This document shows, in pieces, positions 8,417 to 16,755 of a stretch of 64,000 nucleotides of DNA. This stretch comes from an uncultured Gammaproteobacteria bacterium (GTDB lineage Bacteria > Pseudomonadota > Gammaproteobacteria > Pseudomonadales > Azotimanducaceae), in the NCBI GenBank assembly GCA_913045175.1, contig CAJWQG010000012.1:1-64000 (forward strand). Reading direction: 5' to 3'. Below the pieces are notes generated by a model. That model searched no databases. It was not told the origin of the DNA and saw nothing but the letters and a program-made list of their open reading frames with translations. Made by a program: the position numbers and the translations under genes. Every line of letters starts with the position of its first letter. The first letter of the stretch is position 1.

Positions 8417-9163
8417 TCAAGTTGCTACGTTAAAGACGTACTCCTGATTGAATTGTTTCAACATATCCAAACCACTATTCACGAAGGCAGTCGAGTCCGA
8501 CACCGCCAATTGATCCGCCACATCACGTAACCACTCACCTGCAACAAGACCCGGATTTTCGTTGATTGCTTCCAAAAACTGGTATGTGAATGGCTGCAAC
8601 TCGAAAAAACGTACCGACTCGTCACGATCACGGAATACCAGCAGGAAGGTGACGGTCTCCCCTGGCTGCTCAGGCTGATAATCCTCCCTGATGCGATGTA
8701 CCGGGTATTCGTATGCCAACGGCTCAGCGAGTGATGACAAGCTTAATGGTGCGGTAAGCAAATCAGACTCGGAAATCGGAGCCTCTGGTGGATTTGCCTC
8801 GTGCATATACAGATAGAGTTCTATCCACTCGTAGTGCGCCAATTCCAAAAGGAAAGCAGGGTCACCATCGATACTCTGGCGACCGTATAGATAGTGCACG
8901 AACTCTTCTGAGACTTGCGGAAAGTACGGCGTTTCCGCCTGGTGGGCAATAAAGAAGTCTCGCACCAGTTGGTGCCATCTGGCCTCATCGAGAATGCTTT
9001 TGATCACCGGAAAAAAATCGGCCAATAAGGCCGATAGATTATTGAAGATTAGTTCTGAATAGATACCAACGCGCCTTGGATCCAGTCCCTTTGGAACCGG
9101 CACCTGATCAGGATTTCGAAGATGCCCAGTGAAAGCCTTCTGCAGTTCAAAAAGCTCAGACAT
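8417..9163 (-). CDS. hvfC: DUF2063 family protein, HvfC-like partner of the MNIO enzyme
   Basis: A 248-residue protein beginning MSELFELQKAFTGHLRNPD and matching the DUF2063 N-terminal domain (VGIYSELIFNNLSALLADFFPVI, FFIAHQAETPYFPQVSEEF, LELAHYEWIELYLYM), with a strand-rich C-terminal domain for peptide recognition. In HvfABC and bufferin systems this protein binds the precursor and presents it to the DUF692 enzyme. I start at 9163 because this ATG overlaps the DUF692 stop by 8 bases, a common coupling; the frame is open to 9217. It is the last gene of the operon. Confidence 0.85.
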   Translation of the reverse strand: MSELFELQKAFTGHLRNPDQVPVPKGLDPRRVGIYSELIFNNLSALLADFFPVIKSILDEARWHQLVRDFFIAHQAETPYFPQVSEEFVHYLYGRQSIDGDPAFLLELAHYEWIELYLYMHEANPPEAPISESDLLTAPLSLSSLAEPLAYEYPVHRIREDYQPEQPGETVTFLLVFRDRDESVRFFELQPFTYQFLEAINENPGLVAGEWLRDVADQLAVSDSTAFVNSGLDMLKQFNQEYVFNVAT

Positions 9164-10010
9164 TCTGCTGAACACCATCCGGTTGCTGACGATGATGAAT
9201 CGCATCAATTTCGACAAGCAACTTTTCCATCGTCGGAATATTGAAATCGCGTTCCAAGAGTGTTGGCTTGACCCCTATCAACTCATAGGTTTTCGCGAGC
9301 AGATCCCAGACCGGATGGATGACGTTGGCACCGTGCGTATCTACGATTAGACCGTCCGGTTCAACAAAGTGGCCCGCGATGTGAAGATACGAGACAACAT
9401 CAAGCGGCATCTCGTTAATAAAGTCCATCGGCTCGTAACCATGGTTGACGCTATTCACATAAACATTATTAACATCAAGCAGCAGGTCGCAATCAGCCTC
9501 CTCGATCACTGCTTTGACGAATTCCGCCTCATCCAGATCTCGCTTCGGCGTCGTGTAGTACGACACGTTCTCGAGTGCTATACGCTGGCCGAGCTGATCC
9601 TGTGCGCGCTTGACGCGATCTACCGTGTAATGGACCGCCTCTTCGGTAAATGGCATGGGAAGCAGGTCATAGAGTTGACCGCCATCGTTGGTATAGCTCA
9701 GATGCTCGCTGTAAACACGGACATTGTGCTCGGCGATGAATACCTTGATATCGCCAATAAGATTGGTGTCGAGTGGCGCAGGTCCGCCTATGGATAGGGA
9801 AAGTCCATGACAAACGATCGGCGCCCTCTCACTAATGGTTCGTAACTGGCGACCGAGCCGGCCGCCAACACCAATCCAGTTTTCTGGCGCTAGTTCAAAG
9901 AAATCGATCGCTTCAGGGATCTCGGCCGACATTTCAGCCGTCATTGCGCGACGCAGACCTAGCCCAGCCCCATGAAGGTCAGGAGTAGTATTCATGCTAA
10001 GTGGAGGCAT
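9156..10010 (-). CDS. hvfB: DUF692 multinuclear non-haem iron oxidative enzyme (MNIO), HvfB-like
   Basis: A 284-residue TIM-barrel enzyme of the DUF692/MNIO family. The metal-ligand motifs are present in order: VCHGLSLSIGG, YSEHLSY, LENVSYY, LLLDVNNVYVNSVNHG, YLHIAGHF, VDTHGANV and LLERDFNIP. Characterised members use a mixed-valence iron cluster to oxidise cysteines of a ribosomal peptide into oxazolone/thioamide or thiooxazole groups. The adjacent Cys-rich precursor and DUF2063 partner make the same role here very likely. ATG 10010 and ATG 9995 are both possible starts. Confidence 0.9.
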   Translation of the reverse strand: MPPLSMNTTPDLHGAGLGLRRAMTAEMSAEIPEAIDFFELAPENWIGVGGRLGRQLRTISERAPIVCHGLSLSIGGPAPLDTNLIGDIKVFIAEHNVRVYSEHLSYTNDGGQLYDLLPMPFTEEAVHYTVDRVKRAQDQLGQRIALENVSYYTTPKRDLDEAEFVKAVIEEADCDLLLDVNNVYVNSVNHGYEPMDFINEMPLDVVSYLHIAGHFVEPDGLIVDTHGANVIHPVWDLLAKTYELIGVKPTLLERDFNIPTMEKLLVEIDAIHHRQQPDGVQQNV

Positions 10011-10033
10011 GGAACACTAAAAGATGTTCCACA

Positions 10034-10065
10034 CCTAGCAAACTGCTGAAAAGCAGTCTGCTAGG
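10034..10065 (-). promoter_or_regulatory. Strong RNA hairpin between precursor and enzyme genes
   Basis: A near-perfect inverted repeat of 32 bases: outer arms CCTAGCA/TGCTAGG, one mismatch, inner arms ACTGC/GCAGT and a six-base loop. It lies in the 76-base gap between the precursor stop and the DUF692 start. There is no U-run after it on the minus strand, so it looks like a processing or mRNA-stability hairpin, or a leaky attenuator. Either would let the peptide be made in excess of its enzyme. Confidence 0.6.
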
Positions 10066-10086
10066 CAACTTGTAAGAGCGGGGGTG

Positions 10087-10461
10087 TTAACCGCCGCACT
10101 TACCCTCGCCACATTTGCCTTCGCCGCCTTTATCTTCTTTTTCGCCGCCACATTTGCCTTCGCCACATTTGCCTTCGCCACATTTGCCCTCGCCACATTT
10201 GCCTTCGCCGTCAGCCTTATCGTCGCCGCATTTGCCTTCACCGCAGGAGCCTTCTTTATCACCTTTGCTCTCGCCGCATTTGCCTTCACCGCATTTGCCT
10301 TCGCCAGAGTGAGAACCTGCGACCTGCATGTATCCGCCATTGAGCTCAGTCGCTCCAAAGGGATTGGTATCAGCCATCGCCATGGGCGACATTGCAAGAC
10401 CTGCACCGAACGCAGTAGCTACCGCTACGGAAAGTGTTTTTCTGGATGTTTTAAGTTTCAT
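10087..10461 (-). CDS. hvfA: HvfA/bufferin-type RiPP precursor with EGKCG repeats
   Basis: A 124-residue precursor. The N-terminus is a Sec-type signal peptide (LSVAVATAFGAGLAMSPMAMA); a short linker follows (TNPFGATELNGGYMQVAGSHSG), then a Cys/Gly/Lys/Glu core holding nine EGKCG motifs and one EGSCG, ten cysteines in all. DUF692 enzymes of the Hvf type modify the Cys of EGKCG. Products of this class bind copper or other metals in the periplasm. The start has GAGGAA seven bases upstream. The gap of 193 bases upstream should hold the promoter, but I see no convincing consensus in it. The opposite strand gives a long open frame that is only the antisense of these repeats. Confidence 0.9.
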   Translation of the reverse strand: MKLKTSRKTLSVAVATAFGAGLAMSPMAMADTNPFGATELNGGYMQVAGSHSGEGKCGEGKCGESKGDKEGSCGEGKCGDDKADGEGKCGEGKCGEGKCGEGKCGGEKEDKGGEGKCGEGKCGG

Positions 10462-10654
10462 TCAATATTCCTCGAATTTCAGGATAACTTTTGCCGTGTT
10501 TGGCGATTTCTGCCCTCTCCGGGTTATTGCTTAGAGTCCTGGAGACGGTAAATATTACACCCTAATCAATTATTCACCGCAAAAAATCACGCAGCGATAA
10601 TCACTGGGCAATTATGTAGACCCTGTTTTGGAAGATTTCGTTCCCAATACCACT

Positions 10655-10987
10655 CTACTCGAATATATATACGACGATACCCGCATTTGCGATCACTATC
10701 GCATCACCATCTTCTGTTGGTATCTCCAGACCGCCCTTACGTACCGTTACCGTTACCATCCCATATGGGAGAACGCCGGCGACTCGCTCTTTATCCACTG
10801 AATCGGGATCAGGTACACCAATCATCAGGTCTATCTGCATATCCTTTGCGGTCTTACCAAGATGTGGAAAAAAGTGCAGGCTGGAGTGATGGATCGCATC
10901 AAAAACCGCTCGTTCAGCCGCGACAGTGTTATCGCGCCCGTGAACATCTGTTCCCATACCCATCTCAGTAATATATCGATTCTTCAT
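10655..10987 (-). CDS. Lin0512 family protein
   Basis: A complete 110-residue protein matching the Lin0512 family: RYITEMGMGTDVHGRDNTVAAERAVFDAIHHSSL at the start, then a MQIDLMIGVPDPDSVD strand and a GDAIVIANAGIVVYI end. The family is a small cytosolic protein of unknown function. A purine-rich ribosome site (AGAAAGAGAGA) precedes the ATG. It lies upstream of the precursor on the same strand, 193 bases away, so it may be a separate transcript. Confidence 0.82.
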   Translation of the reverse strand: MKNRYITEMGMGTDVHGRDNTVAAERAVFDAIHHSSLHFFPHLGKTAKDMQIDLMIGVPDPDSVDKERVAGVLPYGMVTVTVRKGGLEIPTEDGDAIVIANAGIVVYIFE

Positions 10988-11113
10988 AGGTCTCTCTTTC
11001 TAAATAGGTTTACTTTGTTTGTTACTGCAATCTATGCCAGCGCAAGTGTAGCAAGCGCATGTTAGGTAATTGTTAAAACTACCAACCAAATCTCCGAGAA
11101 TAATTAATTAAGG

Positions 11114-11131
11114 TGTAACGTACGCGTTACA
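11114..11131. promoter_or_regulatory. 18-bp inverted repeat, candidate operator of the ABC-RND operon
   Basis: TGTAACG-TACG-CGTTACA is an exact 7-4-7 inverted repeat, 78 bases ahead of the first gene of the operon and just upstream of the putative -35. Its size and symmetry fit a TetR- or MarR-type dimer site, but no regulator gene is adjacent. Confidence 0.5.
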
Positions 11132-11141
11132 GGAGGTAGAT

Positions 11142-11171
11142 TTGACATAATATGTCGGTTCAATCTATCTA
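11142..11171 (+). promoter_or_regulatory. Putative sigma-70 promoter overlapped by a second palindrome
   Basis: TTGACA at 11142..11147 is a perfect -35; a weak -10 (TATCTA, 11166..11171) follows at 18 bases. The perfect palindrome GACATA-A-TATGTC (11144..11156) overlaps the -35, so a bound repressor could block polymerase. Transcription would lead into the ATPase gene at 11209. The -10 match is poor, so activation may also be needed. Confidence 0.45.
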
Positions 11172-11208
11172 ACACGATAGCCCTACCTTAACTATCTGGC
11201 GGGATGAT

Positions 11209-12141
11209 ATGGCTGCAATAGACGTCAAACACCTAAGTCACACCTACAGGGGTGGCTTCAAGGCATTAGATGACATCAATCTGAGCTTCGATGCCGGTGT
11301 ATTTGGGCTACTGGGTCCAAACGGTGCTGGCAAGAGCACCTTAATGAGAATTCTCTGCACACTCCTTGAACCAACGGAAGGTGAGGTATCTGTCTGCGGC
11401 CATGATGTGATGGAAGATCCCATGGCAGTCCGTTCTCAGCTGGGTTATCTGCCCCAGGAATTTGGCGCATGGCGAAGCCATCGTGTCGAGGAGGTACTCG
11501 ATACCCTGGCGCAACTGTCGGGGATGCTCGACAAGCCATCCCGACGTCAAACTGTCGGGGAAGTACTAGAAGCGGTCGGCCTTGGCGATGTCGCTGACCG
11601 AAAGGTGAAGAAGCTTTCAGGCGGCATGCTACGGAGACTGGGTATCGCGCAGACATTAATTCATGGTCCCAAGGTGATCATAGTCGACGAGCCGACCGTT
11701 GGTCTGGATCCCGAAGAACGAATTCGCTTTCGCAATGTATTAACGAACCTGGGCAGAGACCGAACTATTTTACTTTCCACTCACATCGTTGCAGACCTTG
11801 GTGGCGCCTGCAAAGCGGTGGCTTTACTGGATAACGGCCAGATCATTTTTCAGGGCTCACCCGCCGAACTGGTCCAAGGCGCTATCGGCCAGGTGTTTCA
11901 ACTATCAGTCAGTGAAACTGAGCTCGATGATCTGGAGGCAAAATACGACCTGGTCTCTACCAGCATTGGCAGTGGCTCGCTGGTCGTACGGGGAATCAGT
12001 CACGAAGATGAACTTCCGCCTAACGCAGAAGTCGTAGAGGAACCAAGCCTGGAAGAAAGCTATATGGCATTTATGGCAGCACGTGGTCGCTCTGGCGCGG
12101 CGCGCCAGGACGAAGAACATACTGATACGGAGGTAGCATGA
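11209..12141 (+). CDS. ABC transporter ATP-binding protein, first gene of the ABC-RND operon
   Basis: A 310-residue ABC-2-type ATPase. Walker A is GPNGAGKST (about residue 37), the signature LSGGMLRR, Walker B VIIVDEPTVGLDP and the H-loop STHIV. After the ATPase core there is a small C-terminal domain (AIGQVFQLSVSE... SLEESYMAFMA). The ATPase at the end of the RND fusion gene downstream has a matching C-terminal domain and the same DEPTVGLDP-x-ERIRFRN stretch, so the two are paralogues and may pair. It ends with an ATGA overlap into the permease gene. It should energise the ABC permeases of the operon. Confidence 0.92.
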   Translation: MAAIDVKHLSHTYRGGFKALDDINLSFDAGVFGLLGPNGAGKSTLMRILCTLLEPTEGEVSVCGHDVMEDPMAVRSQLGYLPQEFGAWRSHRVEEVLDTLAQLSGMLDKPSRRQTVGEVLEAVGLGDVADRKVKKLSGGMLRRLGIAQTLIHGPKVIIVDEPTVGLDPEERIRFRNVLTNLGRDRTILLSTHIVADLGGACKAVALLDNGQIIFQGSPAELVQGAIGQVFQLSVSETELDDLEAKYDLVSTSIGSGSLVVRGISHEDELPPNAEVVEEPSLEESYMAFMAARGRSGAARQDEEHTDTEVA

Positions 12142-15100
12142 AAATTCGATTTCCCATGATTATGGCCGTGGCTCGCGCCGAGATTCGCTCGACCCGTCGA
12201 CTGGCGCGATATTGGCTATTCACAGTGCTCGCGCTATTCACCTGCGTCGCGATATTTGTCCAGTATACGTTCCTACACGGCGTGGCTTCTTACCAGACCG
12301 CAACCTTGTCCGCGATGTCGCCGCGCTATCTTATGGCCTCAACGGGACTGTTTATGACCATGGTCTTCGTGGCAGGCCTTGTATTTCTTGCTTTTGATGT
12401 CAGGGCTCGCGATGTCCGGGACCGCATGACCGAGATCCTCGACTCACGACCGTTTTCCAATACGGAACTGCTGCTCGGTAAGACCTTTGGCATCGTGTTT
12501 ATGATCTGGCTACCCGTCGTCCTGATCACAGTTGCGTTTCAGATGTTTGGCACAATTGCCCACCTCATCGAGCTGCCTATGGGAGACGCAATAGAACCCT
12601 GGTCACTCGCCGGATTCCTGGTCGCAACCTTAACGACCATAACGCTGTGGAGCGCGGTGATCATTTTGCTGTCTGTCATCCTGAAGCATCGACTATTGGT
12701 AGCGATCGTGGGCTTTGGGCTCGCAGCACTGCAGTTCTGGACTACCATGAACATGCCGATCTACCTCCATGGACTGATAACCGTGCTGCCGCTGATGGAT
12801 GTTGCATCGGACTTAATACCCAATTCATTTCCTGAAGGAGAACCAATAAGATTATTGGGTCACTGGTTTCTCGCCGGCGCCCTACTTGCCTTCGCAGTTG
12901 CGTTACACCCACGTCGCGATGGCGAGTCGTTTGGTTACGCAAGCGGCATGGGATTACTGGTGATCGCTGGTGGACTGCTTGGTTACCACTGCTTTGATTT
13001 CCTTTCGCGACTCGAACAGCCGAATACCTGGCGCGCCGCCCATGAGGCACGAAAGGCCGAACCCTTCGGTGACATGCAGTCGATTACAGGCGTTCTCACC
13101 ATCGCGCGTGGCGATAGTCTGGCACTGGATCTTACGATTGAAGTTAAGGCAGATGAACCACTTAAATCACTGTTATTTACGCTGAACCCAGGAATAGAAA
13201 TCTCGCAGATCGAGATCAACGGCAACGACACCGAATGGCATCATGAAAACGGTTTGCTGGAGGTCAGTCATTCCATGCCGGCAAACACAGCAGCTTCAGT
13301 TCATATCACCGCTGCCGGTACCCCACACGAAAATTTCGGTTATCTGGACACCTACTTTAATTTGCTCCATGCCTCGGCGATGAAGTCCCAGCTTGCGATA
13401 CTAGGCATGCAAACCAGCATATTCCACAAAGATTACGTCGCGATGCCCCCCGGGGCACACTGGCTACCTTCGACTGGCACCGACGTGCCCCAAAGCGATC
13501 CCCGCAGCCATCCCTATGATTACTATCAGCTTGACCTGGAGGTTGTAGTCCCAGGAGATTGGCTGGTTGCAGGTCCCGGCATCCGGGAACAACTAAGCAT
13601 CGATGACGACAGTGTCCACTATCGATTTAACCCGGACGCCCCGGTACCCCACGTGGGCTTGTTTGCCTCGGAGTTCGAGAGACGCTCCTTTCAAGCAGCC
13701 GGAGTTACTTTTGAAGTTCTTTATTCGCCAGATCATGAGAAGAACTTTACCCTTTTTGAACCAGCCGCGGAAAAACTGGAAGAAGTCGTTGGCGAGATGT
13801 TCACCAACGCGAAGAACCGGGGAATTCCCTATCCCTACGACGCTTTCACGTTCGTAGAGACGCCCAACACACTACGCGGCTATGGTGGTGGCTGGCGTAT
13901 GGACACAGTACAAACCATGCCAGGGGTCATGATGTTGCGGGAAAACAGTTTCCCCGTCGCAAGGTTCGAAAGGCCATTTGGACCAGATGCAACCTGGTAT
14001 AAAGACCAGGAAGGCGGATTAGCTGGCGCACAGGTCGAAGCGCTGCAGCGTTTCTTCGAGAGGGACTTCAGTGGCGGCAACATCTTTACAGGTGTCGCCC
14101 GAAACTTCTTTACCTTTCAGACCAGCGCGGTTGGAGAAGGCGCGCACGCTGTCAATTTCGTACTTGAAGACCTCACGACCTACCTGCTCAGCAAAAAAAG
14201 AGGATACTTTTCCGCGCACGAATTTGAATCAGCAAACATAATCGGTGGCCAGGTTTTTGCCTCCATCATGTTTGGTAATACCCAGTCAATTACAGAGATT
14301 CTGATTGAAAACGTCACGTCCAGGGCATCTGTGTGGGACAGGGCACTCGGGACACCGCTTGCCATGCTGGAACCCAATGAAGATCCCGCGCAGGTTCTCA
14401 ATGTTCTAACATTGAAAGGGCAGGCAATTTCCCAGTCACTATCGACGGGTCTGGGTTTCGAAGACGCCAGCAAACTGGTGGGCGCCCTCGTTGAACGCTA
14501 TCGTGGCCGGCATTTCAACGCCAACGATCTGCATGCATTGGCAGATGAACTGGAACTGGATCTCGCACCTCTGCTGGGCGACTGGTTGCACGACACGGCA
14601 TTGCCCGGCTTCCTGGTTTCAGCAGCAGATGCGGTCCGCATCACCGATAATGACCAGGGCAGACCCCGCTACCAAACAACAGTACACCTGCGCAACGACG
14701 AACCTGCGCCTGGACTGGCCAATTTCAGTTATCAATGGGGACAAAGAAAAACCATGCGCTGGGATGGCACCGAGCCAGTTCGGGTACCGGGCAATTCATC
14801 GGTCGAAGTCGGCGTTGTCACCTCAACACCGATACGCCAAATGTATCTGCAGCCCTATCTGTCGCTGAATCGAGTAAATGTTCCGATTCAGATCAATCGC
14901 CCGGATTCGAAGACACAGGTCGACATTGAACCTTTCGTTGGTAGTAAACCCAGTGACTGGCAGCTACCGATCACGAACGACATCATTATCGACGACCTGG
15001 ATGAAGGGTTCCTGGTGCAAAGTGACCACGAAGTCCCAACGGAACGCGCCTACCAGGGCCCCGGCGGGTTCGGTACCGTGAAACTTGATATGGACCAGGG

Positions 15101-15686
15101 GTTACCGGAACACCGAGCCATGTTTGGCAACCCACAGGTATGGAGTCGAGCCAGCAACGACCGTAGCTGGGGTAAGTACCGACGAACCCACGCGCTGGTA
15201 AGCAGCGGCGAAGGCAATCAGCTCGCAGTATTTGAAGTAGACCTTCCTCATGCAGGCCGCTGGCGACTCGCATACCACCTGTCGCGTCAATTCGCCGGCG
15301 GAATGGAGAAGCAACGCAGAATTAAGCGACACGCCGAGAAGGGTTCAAAGAAAGGAGGAGGCGATAGCGAACGTGCCAGGAGGGCCAGCTTTATTGCCGA
15401 CCAGAATATGGTCGGTGAGTTCCTCATGACTCTGGCCACCAATGGTGAATCTCGTGACATCGAATTCGATGCCAATTTTGCTGTACCCGGCTGGAACGAT
15501 CTGGGAGAATTCGACCTGACCGCCGGTACCACCCGTCTCGAAATATCTAACGCAAATACCGGTACCGTTGTCGTCGCCGATGCAATTCGCTGGCGTCCAA
15601 CTTCTCAAAATGCTCGACAGAAGAGCACACACAGACTTCCTCAATCGCGGGAACATCAGGAAACAAGGCTAGCAAGGAATGATTAG
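12138..15686 (+). CDS. ABC-2 permease fused to M1-peptidase-like and golvesin-like domains
   Basis: A 1182-residue protein in three parts. Residues 1 to about 290 are an ABC-2-type permease (at least six helices, with the loop ARDVRDRMTEILDSRPFSNTELLLGK). Residues about 310-840 resemble the M1-peptidase-like domain often fused to such permeases (PYPYDAFTFVETPNTLRGYGGG around 566-587), but no HEXXH or downstream Glu ligand is present, so it should not be an active peptidase. From about 985 a golvesin/xanthan-lyase-like beta domain follows (GKYRRTHALV, GRWRLAYHL, WNDLGEFDLTAGTTRLEISN, VVADAIRW), split by a basic linker. The large part is probably periplasmic. It overlaps its neighbours at both ends, by 4 and 8 bases. 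Confidence 0.82.
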   Translation: MKIRFPMIMAVARAEIRSTRRLARYWLFTVLALFTCVAIFVQYTFLHGVASYQTATLSAMSPRYLMASTGLFMTMVFVAGLVFLAFDVRARDVRDRMTEILDSRPFSNTELLLGKTFGIVFMIWLPVVLITVAFQMFGTIAHLIELPMGDAIEPWSLAGFLVATLTTITLWSAVIILLSVILKHRLLVAIVGFGLAALQFWTTMNMPIYLHGLITVLPLMDVASDLIPNSFPEGEPIRLLGHWFLAGALLAFAVALHPRRDGESFGYASGMGLLVIAGGLLGYHCFDFLSRLEQPNTWRAAHEARKAEPFGDMQSITGVLTIARGDSLALDLTIEVKADEPLKSLLFTLNPGIEISQIEINGNDTEWHHENGLLEVSHSMPANTAASVHITAAGTPHENFGYLDTYFNLLHASAMKSQLAILGMQTSIFHKDYVAMPPGAHWLPSTGTDVPQSDPRSHPYDYYQLDLEVVVPGDWLVAGPGIREQLSIDDDSVHYRFNPDAPVPHVGLFASEFERRSFQAAGVTFEVLYSPDHEKNFTLFEPAAEKLEEVVGEMFTNAKNRGIPYPYDAFTFVETPNTLRGYGGGWRMDTVQTMPGVMMLRENSFPVARFERPFGPDATWYKDQEGGLAGAQVEALQRFFERDFSGGNIFTGVARNFFTFQTSAVGEGAHAVNFVLEDLTTYLLSKKRGYFSAHEFESANIIGGQVFASIMFGNTQSITEILIENVTSRASVWDRALGTPLAMLEPNEDPAQVLNVLTLKGQAISQSLSTGLGFEDASKLVGALVERYRGRHFNANDLHALADELELDLAPLLGDWLHDTALPGFLVSAADAVRITDNDQGRPRYQTTVHLRNDEPAPGLANFSYQWGQRKTMRWDGTEPVRVPGNSSVEVGVVTSTPIRQMYLQPYLSLNRVNVPIQINRPDSKTQVDIEPFVGSKPSDWQLPITNDIIIDDLDEGFLVQSDHEVPTERAYQGPGGFGTVKLDMDQGLPEHRAMFGNPQVWSRASNDRSWGKYRRTHALVSSGEGNQLAVFEVDLPHAGRWRLAYHLSRQFAGGMEKQRRIKRHAEKGSKKGGGDSERARRASFIADQNMVGEFLMTLATNGESRDIEFDANFAVPGWNDLGEFDLTAGTTRLEISNANTGTVVVADAIRWRPTSQNARQKSTHRLPQSREHQETRLARND

Positions 15687-16755
15687 ATCTTTATCACTAG
15701 CAGCGGGCGTCAGCCTGCTCGCGCTACTGACCGCTTGTGGAGGGTCTACCAATGCACCGGCCGTGGAGTTTCTGATTCCGGTAGAGGTGGTTGATGTCGG
15801 AACCGATGCGGTTGAAGACATCATCGTAACAACCGGTACCGTAAGGACCCGCGAAAGCGTAATCCTGACCGTGGAAACCCCGGGTTTTCTAGTGCTAGCC
15901 AAGGACGGAAACGGGCGCAGACTTGAAGAAGGTGCGACAGTTAAGGCAGATCAACTCATCGCCCAAGTTACCGGCGAGGACGCACGTCTGGCTGCGGGGA
16001 TCGAGGCAACCAGGGAACATCTGGAATCGGCAAAGACCGAACTCGAGCGTCGTCAACAGCTATTTGAACAGCGGCTTATTTCTGAAGCTGACGTATGGAC
16101 CGCACGAACTCAGTATGAGGATCGGCTCCATGCCTATGAGACTAGTCAGCGCACGTTCGAGAAAACTCGAATTATCACTCCCATAGAAGGAGTAATTCTA
16201 GAGCTCGCGCGAGACTCCACCGGACAGCCCATTGCAGACGGCCAAATGGTTAGCCAGGGAGTGAACGTTGCTCGTGTGGCTCCGTTGGATAGATTAATCG
16301 CAGACATTGAACTGGTGGGGCCAGAGCTATCTCGAGTCGCTATCGGGCAGAAGGTCCGAATTAGTCACTACGCGTTTACCGGCAGCAATCTGGATGGAAC
16401 AATTATTCGCCTTTCCCCGACGATGGATCCGAATACTCGCACCTTTAGAATCGAGGTTGAAGTCGACAATTCAGAGGGACTACTGCGACCAGGCATGTTC
16501 GTCCAGGCGGCCATCGTTGCCAAGCGACACGAGAACGTCGTGGTTGTACCAAGAGATGCGATCACGCAACGGGGCGGACGTAATGTGGTATTCGTCGTCG
16601 ATGGACAGCGCGTCGCGCAACGGGATGTCACACTAGGGCTGGCAGACGACACACAGTTTGAAGTATCGCAGGGCCTTCAGTCAGGCGATCGCATTGCAGT
16701 ACGCGGACTGGAAACGCTTACCGATGGCACACGGGTACGAGTGATCACCCCTTGA
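15679..16755 (+). CDS. RND membrane-fusion (periplasmic adaptor) lipoprotein
   Basis: A 358-residue HlyD/AcrA-type adaptor. The lipobox LLTAC puts the lipidated Cys at residue 20, so it is anchored in the membrane facing the periplasm. Next come a split barrel-sandwich domain (TVETPGFLVLAKDGNGRRLEEGATVKADQLIAQV and KTRIITPIEGVILELARDSTGQPI), a coiled-coil hairpin about residues 105-160, a beta-barrel domain (PGMFVQAAI) and a membrane-proximal domain ending TLTDGTRVRVI. It links an RND pump to an outer-membrane channel, but no TolC-type gene is nearby. Start and stop overlap both neighbours. Confidence 0.92.
   Translation: MIRSLSLAAGVSLLALLTACGGSTNAPAVEFLIPVEVVDVGTDAVEDIIVTTGTVRTRESVILTVETPGFLVLAKDGNGRRLEEGATVKADQLIAQVTGEDARLAAGIEATREHLESAKTELERRQQLFEQRLISEADVWTARTQYEDRLHAYETSQRTFEKTRIITPIEGVILELARDSTGQPIADGQMVSQGVNVARVAPLDRLIADIELVGPELSRVAIGQKVRISHYAFTGSNLDGTIIRLSPTMDPNTRTFRIEVEVDNSEGLLRPGMFVQAAIVAKRHENVVVVPRDAITQRGGRNVVFVVDGQRVAQRDVTLGLADDTQFEVSQGLQSGDRIAVRGLETLTDGTRVRVITP

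Noticed and set aside
10084-10551. Long plus-strand frame rich in Ala/Phe opposite the RiPP precursor
   Set aside because: It is the antisense of the repetitive EGKCG coding region, with no ribosome site and no family match.
12138-15686. Active M1 aminopeptidase
   Set aside because: No HEXXH and no downstream Glu ligand can be found anywhere in the peptidase-like region.
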